The notes beneath the pieces were generated by a model, which was not told where the DNA came from, did not search any database, and saw only the letters and a list, made by a program, of their open reading frames with translations. From SIG673 sp045653945 (GTDB lineage: Bacteria; Bacillota; Clostridia; Oscillospirales; CAG-272): DNA of 64,000 nt. The number at the start of each line of letters is the position of its first letter. The stretch's first letter is position 1. Location of the stretch: NCBI GenBank assembly GCA_045653945.1, contig JAZOML010000045.1, positions 52,387-116,386 of the forward strand, written 5' to 3'. The translations under genes were made by a program, and so were the position numbers. This document shows positions 55,256 to 62,912 of the stretch, in pieces.

Positions 55256-55909
55256 ATGAAATACAAAAACTATTTGTTTGACCTTGACGGTACGCTTGTG
55301 GACTCTTATATGGGCGTTACAAACGCCATATTCCACTCGCTTACCTATTATCCCGAAATCCCCACACCCACACGAGAGCAGCTGCGTGTATTTATCGGGC
55401 CGCCCCTCTACAATTCTTACACTAAATATTTCGGTATGGACGATAAAACGGCACACGAGGCGATAGCTCATTATCGCGAGTACTACTCCGTTACGGGAAA
55501 ATACGAGTGTGAGTTCTTTGACGGACTCCGAGAGCTTCTCGAAAAACTAAAGAAAAGCGGCAAAAGGGTTGTTATGGCGACCTCAAAGCCCACCGTTTTT
55601 GCAAAGGATATAGCAAAGCACCATAACATAGAACAGTATTTTGACTATATTTGCGGAGCGGATATAGGAGGCCCGATACGTGAAAAGGAGCAGGTAATCG
55701 CCCACCTTTTCGAAATCAGCGGCTACGAAAAGAACGAAAGCGTTATGATAGGCGATACCCTCTTTGACGTGCAGGGCGCAGATATAAACGGAATTGACTG
55801 TATAACCGTTACCTACGGCTACGGTACAAGGGAGGAGCTTGAAAAGAGCTCCGCCGTTGGGGTTGTGGATACGGTAAGTGAGCTTTCTGACCTTTTACTT
55901 TGTGATTAA
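55256..55909 (+). CDS. HAD-family phosphatase (phosphoglycolate phosphatase-like)
   Basis: 217 aa, AAAGGAT upstream. HAD motifs: I NYLFDLDGTLVDS (nucleophile Asp), II MATSKP, III Lys in REKEQVIAHL, IV MIGDTLFDVQGADING. A helical cap lies between I and II. Similar to Gph/PgpH-type small-molecule phosphatases; the substrate is not determinable. Followed by gltX after 19 nt. Confidence 0.9.
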   Translation: MKYKNYLFDLDGTLVDSYMGVTNAIFHSLTYYPEIPTPTREQLRVFIGPPLYNSYTKYFGMDDKTAHEAIAHYREYYSVTGKYECEFFDGLRELLEKLKKSGKRVVMATSKPTVFAKDIAKHHNIEQYFDYICGADIGGPIREKEQVIAHLFEISGYEKNESVMIGDTLFDVQGADINGIDCITVTYGYGTREELEKSSAVGVVDTVSELSDLLLCD

Positions 55910-55928
55910 AACTTTTAGGAGAATATAA

Positions 55929-57632
55929 ATGAAAAAGGATTTTTTTGAATTTGACGATGCGGCAAAGTGCGAGGCTCTTGCAGAGCTGCTTTTTCCAAAC
56001 GTAACCGAATCTCCCGAACAGTGCCTTGCGCGTTTTCCCGCAAGAGAGCTTAAAGAGGGCGCAAAGGTAACTCGCTTTGCACCAAGCCCGACGGGATTTT
56101 TACACTTTGGCGGACTTTTCCCCACAACAGTAGGCGAGCGACTTGCACACCAAAGCGGCGGCGTGTTTATACTCCGTATCGAGGACACCGACGCAAAGCG
56201 TGAGGTTAAGGGCGCGGCAGAGAAGCTTATAGTAACCTTAAATCATTACGGAATTAAGTTTGACGAGGGCGCAACTGTTGACGGTGAGCAGGGGCAGTAC
56301 GGTCCTTATTATCAGAGCAAAAGAGGTCCTATTTACCACGTATTTGCAAAGCAGCTTGTAAAAGAGGGTAAGGCTTACCCCTGCTTTACAAGTGATGAGG
56401 AGCTTGAGCGTCTTAACGCAGTAGATAAAAAGGCGGAAATCAAGGAAAAGGATTGGCACGTTGACGCAGAGGCTCAAAGGGAGCAGATGCTCGATATGCG
56501 CCGCTTCACTCTTGATGACGTAAAAGAAAGCCTTGAAAAAGGCGAAAGGTTCGTTCTCCGTATAAAGAGCAATGGCAACCCTGAAAATAAGCGCAAGTTT
56601 ACCGACCTTATCAAAGGCACGATAGACGTTACCGAAAACGATGAGGACTTTGTACTCTTAAAGAGCGACGGAATTCCTACCTACCACTTTGCACACGCAG
56701 TAGATGATAAGCTGATGGGCACAACTCACGTTATAAGAGGTGAGGAGTGGCTTCCTTCTCTTCCAAAGCACCTTCAGCTCTTTGCATACCTCGGCTTTAA
56801 AGCACCGAAATATATGCACATAGCACAGATAATGCGTCTTGACGAAAACGGAGCAAAGAAAAAGCTCTCCAAGCGTGATATGGGCGCAAATATGGAAGAC
56901 TACCGAGCAATGGGTTACGCCCCCGATTGCGTAATGGAATACGTTATGACGCTCCTTAACTCCAACTACGAGGAGTGGCATATGCAAAACCCCGATAAAA
57001 AATATACCGATTTCCCCTTTGATATAAAGAAAATGAGCACCTCGGGCTGCCTTTTCGACTTTGCAAAGCTAAACGACGTTTCCAAAAACGTGCTGAGCAG
57101 ATACACAGCCGAGAGGGTTTACGAGGGTGTTAGCGCTTGGGCAAATGAATTTGATGCCGAATTTGGTGCGCTACTTACCCGTGATGCCGAATATACCAAG
57201 AGGATTTTCGGTATAGGCAGAGGCGGTAAAAAGCCGCGTAAGGACTTCGGCACTTGGAGTGAGTGCAAGGGCTATATGGGATTCTTCTTTGACGAGCTTT
57301 TCACGGTAACCGATGCGCTTTCCGAAAATGCCGATAAAGAGGACGTAAAGAAAATACTTAACGCATTTACTGAGAATTTCGATATAAACGATGACCAAAA
57401 CGTATGGTTTGAAAAGATAAAGGCTATCGGAGCGCCTCTTGGCTATACTCCCGATATGAAATCGTATAAAGCAGACCCGAGCGCATTTAAGGGAAGCGTT
57501 GCGGACGTTTCCTCTTACCTGCGACTTGCGGTAACGGGTAGACTAAATTCCCCCGATATGTATGAGGTTATGCAGATACTCGGCAAAGACAGGGTAATAA
57601 AAAGAATAAATAATTTTGTAAAAGCACTGTAA
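55929..57632 (+). CDS. gltX: Glutamate--tRNA ligase, divergent long form
   Basis: 567 aa, TTAGGAG upstream. Class I signature FAPSPTGFLHFGG (HIGH variant HFGG), ILRIEDTDAKRE, GIPTYHFAHAVDD, HVIRGEEWLPSLPKHLQLF and KKLSKRD (KMSKS loop). About 80 residues longer than typical GluRS, with extra material near the N-terminus and in the C-terminal anticodon-binding part. Glutamylates tRNA-Glu; with glnS next door it need not charge tRNA-Gln. Its last 26 codons are echoed downstream at 57677. Confidence 0.93.
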   Translation: MKKDFFEFDDAAKCEALAELLFPNVTESPEQCLARFPARELKEGAKVTRFAPSPTGFLHFGGLFPTTVGERLAHQSGGVFILRIEDTDAKREVKGAAEKLIVTLNHYGIKFDEGATVDGEQGQYGPYYQSKRGPIYHVFAKQLVKEGKAYPCFTSDEELERLNAVDKKAEIKEKDWHVDAEAQREQMLDMRRFTLDDVKESLEKGERFVLRIKSNGNPENKRKFTDLIKGTIDVTENDEDFVLLKSDGIPTYHFAHAVDDKLMGTTHVIRGEEWLPSLPKHLQLFAYLGFKAPKYMHIAQIMRLDENGAKKKLSKRDMGANMEDYRAMGYAPDCVMEYVMTLLNSNYEEWHMQNPDKKYTDFPFDIKKMSTSGCLFDFAKLNDVSKNVLSRYTAERVYEGVSAWANEFDAEFGALLTRDAEYTKRIFGIGRGGKKPRKDFGTWSECKGYMGFFFDELFTVTDALSENADKEDVKKILNAFTENFDINDDQNVWFEKIKAIGAPLGYTPDMKSYKADPSAFKGSVADVSSYLRLAVTGRLNSPDMYEVMQILGKDRVIKRINNFVKAL

Positions 57633-57676
57633 ACCTCACTGTGCGGGAGCACTATGTGCCTGCAGGCGCTTGCCTG

Positions 57677-57758
57677 CCCCGATATGTATGAGGTTATGCA
57701 GATACTTGGCAAAGACAGGGTAATAAATAGAATCAAAGCGTTTGCGGAAAGCTTATAA
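57677..57758 (+). pseudogene. Duplicated 3' end of gltX
   Basis: 82 bp repeating 57551-57632 at an offset of 126. It starts CCCCGATATG and encodes PDMYEVMQILGKDRVINRIK then AFAESL and a stop, against PDMYEVMQILGKDRVIKRIN, NFVKAL in the real gene. DNA is nearly identical for the first ~50 bp, then diverges. Two small hairpins (GTGC/GCAC at 57641-57652; GCAGGC/GCCTGC at 57662-57677) separate the copies. Remnant of a second gltX allele or a strand-slip duplication. Confidence 0.85.
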
Positions 57759-57774
57759 GAAAGAGGATACGAAA

Positions 57775-59433
57775 ATGGAAGAAGTAAACAGTAATTTTAT
57801 ACACGACATAATTGATGCCGAGCTTGAGGCGAAAATAAACGATACGGTACACACCCGTTTTCCCCCCGAGCCTAACGGATACCTTCATATCGGCTCGGCT
57901 AAGGCAATATGGATAAACTACACCACCGCAAAGAAGTATGGCGGACTTTTCAATCTTCGCTATGACGATACCAACCCCACAAAAGAGGACACTGAGTACG
58001 TCGACTCAATTTATGAGGACTTAACTTGGCTTGGTGCTATCCCCAGCGGCGGCGTTTTCTACGGCTCGGACTACTTTGATAAGTGCTACGAGTTCGCTAT
58101 AAAGCTTATCAAGGACGGAAAGGCCTACGTTTGCGACCTTACGGCTGATGAAATGCGTGAGTACAGAGGAACACTTACCGAGCCCGGTAAGGAAAGCCCC
58201 TACCGTAACCGTAGTGTTGAGGAAAACCTCGATCTTTTTGAGAGGATGAAGAACGGCGAGTTTGCCGATGGCTCTAAGACTCTCCGTGCAAAGATTGATA
58301 TGGCTTCGCCTAATATTAATATGCGCGACCCCGCTATTTACCGTATAGTAAGAGCACACCACCACCGTCAGGGCGATAAGTGGGGCATCTATCCGCTTTA
58401 CGTTTACGCGCACCCAATTCAGGACGCTCTTGAGGGTATCACCTATTCGCTTTGCTCGCTTGAATTTGAAAACCACCGTCCCCTTTACGAGTGGGTAATT
58501 GATAATTTCGGTATTTTCAATCCCAAGCCAAAGCAAAGAGAGTTTGCAAGACTTAACGTAACCTATACAGTAATGAGTAAGCGTTATCTTCGTAAGCTCG
58601 TTGAAACGGGACTTGTTGACGGCTGGGACGACCCCCGTATGCCAACACTTTGCGGACTCCGCAGACGTGGATACACCCCCGCTTCTATTTTTGAGTTTGT
58701 ACGCCGTACAGGTGTGGCAAAGGCAAACAGCCTTGTAGCTATTGAGCAGCTTGAGGCTTGTATCCGCGATGAGCTTAACTTAACTGCCGAGAGAAGAATT
58801 GCAGTTCTTAACCCCGTAAAGGTCGTTGTAACCAACTACCCCGAGGATAAGATTGAATACTTTGAGGTTTCAAATAATCCGCAGGACGAAAATGCAGGTA
58901 CCCGTAAGGTTGCATTTACCCGTGAGATTTATATTGACGCCGAGGACTTTATGGAGGAGCCGCAGGGTAAATTCTTCCGTATGAAGCCTGACGGCGAGGT
59001 CAGACTTATGGGCGCTTACATCGTTAAGTGCAACGAGGTAGTAAAAAACGAGGACGGAAGCATAAAAGAGCTTCGCTGCACCGCAGACCTTGAAACCGCA
59101 AACGGTAACCCCGTTGACGGCAGAAAGATAAAGGGAACTATCCACTGGCTCTCCGCCGCTAACTCCGACAAATGCACTGTAAAGCTTTACAATAAGCTCT
59201 TTACCATTGAGAACACCGGAGATATTCCCGAGGATAAGACTTACGATGATTACCTTAATACCGATTCGGTTGTAACCCTTGAAAACTGCCTTATCGAAAA
59301 GTGCCTTGCTAATGCAAAGGCAGGCGAGAAGTTCCAGTTTGTAAGAACGGGATACTTCTGCAAGGATACAAAATACGAAAATACCTTCAACAGAATTGTT
59401 ACTCTTAAAGACGGTTCGGGAAAGAAGGCTTAA
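57775..59433 (+). CDS. glnS: Glutamine--tRNA ligase
   Basis: 552 aa. Start at 57775 (MEEVNSNFIHDII) after AAAGAGGAT. TRFPPEPNGYLHIGSAKAIW (HIGH), LRYDDTNPTKEDTEYVDSI, GVFYGSDYF, LCSLEFENHRPLYEWVI and VMSKRYLRKLV (MSK loop) are GlnRS signatures; the C-terminal half is the usual beta-barrel anticodon-binding part. Direct charging of tRNA-Gln. Pairing gltX-glnS is unusual among Clostridia that use amidotransferase. Confidence 0.96.
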   Translation: MEEVNSNFIHDIIDAELEAKINDTVHTRFPPEPNGYLHIGSAKAIWINYTTAKKYGGLFNLRYDDTNPTKEDTEYVDSIYEDLTWLGAIPSGGVFYGSDYFDKCYEFAIKLIKDGKAYVCDLTADEMREYRGTLTEPGKESPYRNRSVEENLDLFERMKNGEFADGSKTLRAKIDMASPNINMRDPAIYRIVRAHHHRQGDKWGIYPLYVYAHPIQDALEGITYSLCSLEFENHRPLYEWVIDNFGIFNPKPKQREFARLNVTYTVMSKRYLRKLVETGLVDGWDDPRMPTLCGLRRRGYTPASIFEFVRRTGVAKANSLVAIEQLEACIRDELNLTAERRIAVLNPVKVVVTNYPEDKIEYFEVSNNPQDENAGTRKVAFTREIYIDAEDFMEEPQGKFFRMKPDGEVRLMGAYIVKCNEVVKNEDGSIKELRCTADLETANGNPVDGRKIKGTIHWLSAANSDKCTVKLYNKLFTIENTGDIPEDKTYDDYLNTDSVVTLENCLIEKCLANAKAGEKFQFVRTGYFCKDTKYENTFNRIVTLKDGSGKKA

Positions 59434-59482
59434 TCGCTTTTTGAAAAAAGCGATACAAAAACTTTTGTATGGGCTCCCGCCC
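59433..59482 (+). other. Three consecutive small hairpins after glnS
   Basis: ATCGCTTTTT-GA-AAAAAGCGAT (59433-59454), ATACAAAA-AC-TTTTGTAT (59453-59470) and GGGC-TCCC-GCCC (59471-59482), one after another. No T-run terminator follows. The style (tight loops, perfect stems) resembles the string after tRNA-Leu. No other signal is seen before the next gene's AAGGAG. Confidence 0.6.
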
Positions 59483-59559
59483 TATCGAAAGAAGTGATAT
59501 TTAACTAAGTTTTTCAGAGGAAAGATATAATCAATTTCTGCAAACTAAGGAGAAAAGTT

Positions 59560-60834
59560 ATGAAATTCAATACAAAATGTGTTCAGGCTGGTTATAGCCC
59601 GAAAAACGGTGAACCGAGAGTTGTGCCGATAGTACAAAGCACAACCTTTAAATATGAATCAAGCGAGGAAATGGGCGACCTTTTCGACCTTAAAGCGAGC
59701 GGATATTTCTATACCCGTTTGCAAAACCCCACCTGCGATGCCGTTGCCGCTAAAATAGCGGAGCTTGAAGGCGGTGTCGGAGCAATGCTTACCGCATCGG
59801 GACAGGCGGCAAGCTTTTATTCGGTATTCAATATTTGTTCCTCAGGCGACCACGTTGTAGCAGCTTCGGCAATTTACGGCGGTACGTTCAACCTCTTTTC
59901 CGTAACTATGAAAAAGCTCGGAATTGAGTTCACATTCGTTCATCCCGACGCAAGTGAGGAGGAGCTTCAGGCGGCAGTTAAGCCGAACACCAAGGCATTC
60001 TTTGCCGAAACACTTTCTAACCCCTCTCTTATCGTTCTTGATATAGAGAAGTTTGCAAAGGTAGCACATAGAAACGGCGTTCCGCTTATCGTTGATAACA
60101 CCTTCCCAACCCCCGTAAACCTCAGACCTATCGAGTTTGGTGCGGATATCGTTGTTCACTCAACCACAAAGTATATGGACGGACACGCCTGCGCTCTTGG
60201 TGGCGTTGTGGTTGACAGCGGTAACTTCGATTGGGACGCTCACGCAGATAAATTCCCCGGACTTACCACTCCCGATGACTCCTATCACGGTCTTACCTAT
60301 ACCAAGAGCTTCGGTAGAAGCGCATATATCACTAAGTGCGTAGTTCAGCTTATGAGAGACCTTGGCTCTATGCAGTCGCCTCAGAACGCATTTCTTCTTA
60401 ACCTCGGACTTGAAACAATTCACCTTCGCGTACCCCGTCATTGCGAAAACGCAACCAAGGTTGCCGCTTTTCTTGAGGCGAGTGATATGATATCTTGGAT
60501 AAACTACCCCTCGTCTAAGTCCAGTAAGTACTATGACCTTGCGCAAAAGTATATGCCAAACGGTAGCTGCGGTGTAATTTGCTTTGGTATAAAGGGCGGA
60601 CGTGAGGCGGCTACTAAATTTATGGATAGCTTAAAGCTTGCGGCGGTTGTAACCCACGTTGCCGACGCAAGAACCTGCGTTCTTCACCCCGCATCGACCA
60701 CCCACCGCCAGCTCACCGACGAGCAGCTTGTAAACTGTGGTGTAGGTCCTGACCTTATCCGCCTTTCGGTTGGTATCGAGGACGCTGAGGATATTATCGC
60801 CGACATCGCTCAGGCGCTTGAAAATTGCAAATAA
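59560..60834 (+). CDS. O-acetylhomoserine sulfhydrylase (Cys/Met metabolism PLP enzyme)
   Basis: 424 aa, AAGGAGAAAAG before the ATG. KFNTKCVQAGYSP, PIVQSTTFKYES, SGYFYTRLQNPTCDAVAAKIAELEGG, DNTFPTPVNLRPIEFGADIVVHSTTKYMDGHA (PLP Lys in TTKY) and VGIEDAEDI. Length and motifs match MetY-type enzymes that make homocysteine from O-acetylhomoserine and sulfide; cystathionine synthase activity cannot be excluded. Own terminator follows. Confidence 0.92.
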   Translation: MKFNTKCVQAGYSPKNGEPRVVPIVQSTTFKYESSEEMGDLFDLKASGYFYTRLQNPTCDAVAAKIAELEGGVGAMLTASGQAASFYSVFNICSSGDHVVAASAIYGGTFNLFSVTMKKLGIEFTFVHPDASEEELQAAVKPNTKAFFAETLSNPSLIVLDIEKFAKVAHRNGVPLIVDNTFPTPVNLRPIEFGADIVVHSTTKYMDGHACALGGVVVDSGNFDWDAHADKFPGLTTPDDSYHGLTYTKSFGRSAYITKCVVQLMRDLGSMQSPQNAFLLNLGLETIHLRVPRHCENATKVAAFLEASDMISWINYPSSKSSKYYDLAQKYMPNGSCGVICFGIKGGREAATKFMDSLKLAAVVTHVADARTCVLHPASTTHRQLTDEQLVNCGVGPDLIRLSVGIEDAEDIIADIAQALENCK

Positions 60835-60849
60835 TTTAATTTAAAAATG

Positions 60850-60882
60850 AAAAACGCACCGAATTTTTCGGTGCGTTTTTTA
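60850..60882 (+). terminator. Rho-independent terminator
   Basis: AAAACGCACCGA / TCGGTGCGTTTTTT stem with ATTTT loop. Confidence 0.93.
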
Positions 60883-60883
60883 G

Positions 60884-61030
60884 TTATTTTTGTTTTACAA
60901 ATAAATTCTTACCACTTTTTTTTTGATTTATTTTATTTTCATTTATAAATAAAATTTTTTTAGCAAATTCCTTGTGCTTTTTGGATTTTTCCATTAGACG
61001 TATAGCTAAAATTCGCTCCTTTGCATCCAC
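60884..61030 (-). CDS. Small basic protein, 48 aa
   Basis: A reading frame starting GTG at 61030, with AAAGGAGAGG (61044-61035) just upstream and TAA at 60886-60884. Sequence begins VDAKERILAIRLMEKSKKH and continues KEFAKKILFI, then a Lys/Asn-rich tail. The DAKERILAIRLMEK pattern looks like short conserved clostridial proteins I recall but cannot name. Upstream on the minus strand is GTATAATTAATTATAC (61066-61051), a perfect palindrome containing TATAAT, so it may be autoregulated or regulated by the XRE protein next door. The start ribosome site is strong. Confidence 0.6.
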   Translation of the reverse strand: MDAKERILAIRLMEKSKKHKEFAKKILFINENKINQKKSGKNLFVKQK

Positions 61031-61050
61031 TGCTCCTCTCCTTTCATTTC

Positions 61051-61066
61051 GTATAATTAATTATAC
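61051..61066. promoter_or_regulatory. Perfect 16-bp palindrome over a possible -10 box
   Basis: GTATAATTAATTATAC; on the minus strand TATAAT is 61065-61060, about 30 nt before the 48-aa protein's start. Candidate operator. Confidence 0.4.
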
Positions 61067-61126
61067 CATATATTTTTTTTGAAATAAAGGTAAAAAGCGG
61101 CGAAAAACAAGTGGAATTTTCCGCAA

Positions 61127-61161
61127 AAAAAGCGACTTGACGTTAAATCAAGTCGCTTTTA
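61127..61161 (-). terminator. Rho-independent terminator after the XRE regulator
   Basis: AAAAGCGACTTGA / TCAAGTCGCTTTT stem with a 7-nt loop; minus-strand T-run of seven. Confidence 0.92.
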
Positions 61162-61165
61162 ATTT

Positions 61166-61681
61166 TTACTTTAAGTCATTTTTGCGTTTTTCGTATTCGT
61201 TTGTGTCGATTTTTCCATCGGCAAGCATTTTTTCAACCCAAAGCTGAAGTGTTTCGGCGGCAATGGAAATTTTTTCAAGACCGTTCTGAATTTGGATAAA
61301 ATCATCAAGCTCGGTGCTTGTTATACTGCCGTCGGAGGCGATTTCGACAAGACGGTCCTTTTTCTTGTTAAGAGCGTTGAGTGAGGCAAGTGTTTCAAGT
61401 ATTATTTGCGGCAGCTCCTTTGGTTCTATTTGCGGCACGTACTGTTGACCGATACGGCACATATTTGCGCAAAAATAGTTGCAAAGATAAGGCTCTTTGT
61501 ATCCTTCGGCGAGCATAAACGCATCCTCGGGGTTAACGTTTGCGGTACGCCCATTTTCAATTTTTTCAAGTCTGTCCTCGGTCATACCTTTGATGATGTC
61601 GCAAGCGGCGCTTCTTGAAAGACCGAGATTTTCACGTGTTTGCTTGAAAATATTTTTTTCTTCGTTTGTCTTTTTAGCCAT
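61166..61681 (-). CDS. XRE-family HTH regulator with Cys cluster
   Basis: 171 aa, AAGGCGG upstream. N-terminal HTH (KNIFKQTRENLGLSRSAACDIIKGMTEDRLEKIENGR), then YLCNYFCANMCRIGQQYVP with three closely spaced Cys (C-x3-C-x3-C), and a helical C-terminal domain with DGSITSTELDDF and LQLWVEKMLADGKID. The architecture is common in clostridia. Cys cluster may bind a metal. Its own promoter carries a perfect 13-bp palindrome, suggesting autorepression. Confidence 0.88.
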   Translation of the reverse strand: MAKKTNEEKNIFKQTRENLGLSRSAACDIIKGMTEDRLEKIENGRTANVNPEDAFMLAEGYKEPYLCNYFCANMCRIGQQYVPQIEPKELPQIILETLASLNALNKKKDRLVEIASDGSITSTELDDFIQIQNGLEKISIAAETLQLWVEKMLADGKIDTNEYEKRKNDLK

Positions 61682-61700
61682 AATACCATCCGCCTTGTTT

Positions 61701-61741
61701 TAAGTTGAACTTATTATAGCATTAAATTTACCTTTTGTCAA
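61701..61741 (-). promoter_or_regulatory. Sigma-A promoter and palindrome of the XRE gene
   Basis: Minus strand TTGACA (61741-61736), 17-nt spacer, TATAAT (61718-61713). TAAGTT-G-AACTTA (61713-61701) is a perfect inverted repeat covering the transcription start, an ideal autorepressor site. The -35 box lies inside the 3' end of the malic enzyme gene (stop at 61728). Confidence 0.85.
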
Positions 61742-62909
61742 CTCTCGCAACGTCCGTTTGCACAGCCGCATCGTAAACTGCCTTTGCAACTGCTTTTCCG
61801 ACACGCTCGTCAAACGCCTTTGGAATAATGTACTCGGCGCAAAGCTCTTTGTCTGAAATAAGCGATGCGATAGCAAAGGCAGCCGCGCGCTTCATTTCTT
61901 CGTTGATATCCGATGCTCTTGCATCAAGTGCGCCTCGGAAAATTCCGGGGAAGGCGAGCACGTTGTTTATTTGATTGTTAAAATCGCTTCTGCCTGTACC
62001 GACAACCGCCGCACCTGCTTCAAGCGCAAGGTCGGGTGCAATTTCGGGCGTGGGGTTAGCCATTGGGAAAACGATAGCGCCCGAAGCCATTGACTTTATC
62101 ATTTCTTTGGTAACAACGTTTGGTGCTGATACACCGATAAACACGTCTGCGCCCACAAGCGCATCGGCAAGAGTTCCGTCAAGATTTTCCTTGTTGGTAA
62201 TCTTGGATAGCTCCGCCTGAGGCTCGGTCATACCGTCCTTGCCGTCAAAAAGTGTACCTGCTTTGTCGCAAATAATCATATTTGTTACGCCAAGCCCAAT
62301 AAGGAATTTCGCAATGGCAATTCCAGCACTTCCCGCACCGTTTATAACTATACGAGCCATACGTATATCTTTTTTTACAACTTTAAGTGCATTTATGAGT
62401 GCCGCACCGAGCACGATTGCAGTGCCGTGTTGATCATCGTGGAAAACGGGAATATCGCAAATTTCCTTTAAACGTCTTTCAACCTCAAAGCAACGGGGGG
62501 CGGAGATGTCCTCTAAATTTATACCGCCAAAGCTACCTGAAAGAAGATAAATTGTGCGTACAAGCTCGTCTACGTCCTTTGTTTTTATGCAAAGCGGAAT
62601 TGCGTCAACGTCGCCAAACTCTTTAAAGAGAAGAGCCTTGCCTTCCATAACCGGCATACCTGCAACAGGACCTATATCGCCAAGACCGAGAACCGCCGTT
62701 CCGTCGGTTATAACTGCGACGGTATTCCACCTGCGGGTTAAATCAAACGACTTTTTTTCGTCCTTTTGTATTTCAAGACAGGGCTGAGCAACACCCGGGG
62801 TATACGCAAGGGAAAGCGCCTCCTTATCCTTTACGGCAACCCTTGATTTGACCTCGATTTTGCCTTTCCACTCATAATGCTTTTCCAGTGATTTTGCTTT
62901 GTAATCCAT
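61728..62909 (-). CDS. Malic enzyme (NAD(P)-dependent, short form)
   Basis: 393 aa, GGGAGAA upstream. SLAYTPGVAQPCLEI, VITDGTAVLGLGDIGPVAGMPVMEGKALLFKEFG, GGINLEDISAPRCFEVE, FHDDQHGTAIV (metal and catalytic residues) and VINGAGSAGIAIAKFL (Rossmann). Oxidative decarboxylation of malate to pyruvate; cofactor choice uncertain. Begins 3 nt after the stop of the dehydrogenase gene, so co-transcribed. Confidence 0.95.
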   Translation of the reverse strand: MDYKAKSLEKHYEWKGKIEVKSRVAVKDKEALSLAYTPGVAQPCLEIQKDEKKSFDLTRRWNTVAVITDGTAVLGLGDIGPVAGMPVMEGKALLFKEFGDVDAIPLCIKTKDVDELVRTIYLLSGSFGGINLEDISAPRCFEVERRLKEICDIPVFHDDQHGTAIVLGAALINALKVVKKDIRMARIVINGAGSAGIAIAKFLIGLGVTNMIICDKAGTLFDGKDGMTEPQAELSKITNKENLDGTLADALVGADVFIGVSAPNVVTKEMIKSMASGAIVFPMANPTPEIAPDLALEAGAAVVGTGRSDFNNQINNVLAFPGIFRGALDARASDINEEMKRAAAFAIASLISDKELCAEYIIPKAFDERVGKAVAKAVYDAAVQTDVARVDKR

Positions 62910-62912
62910 AGC

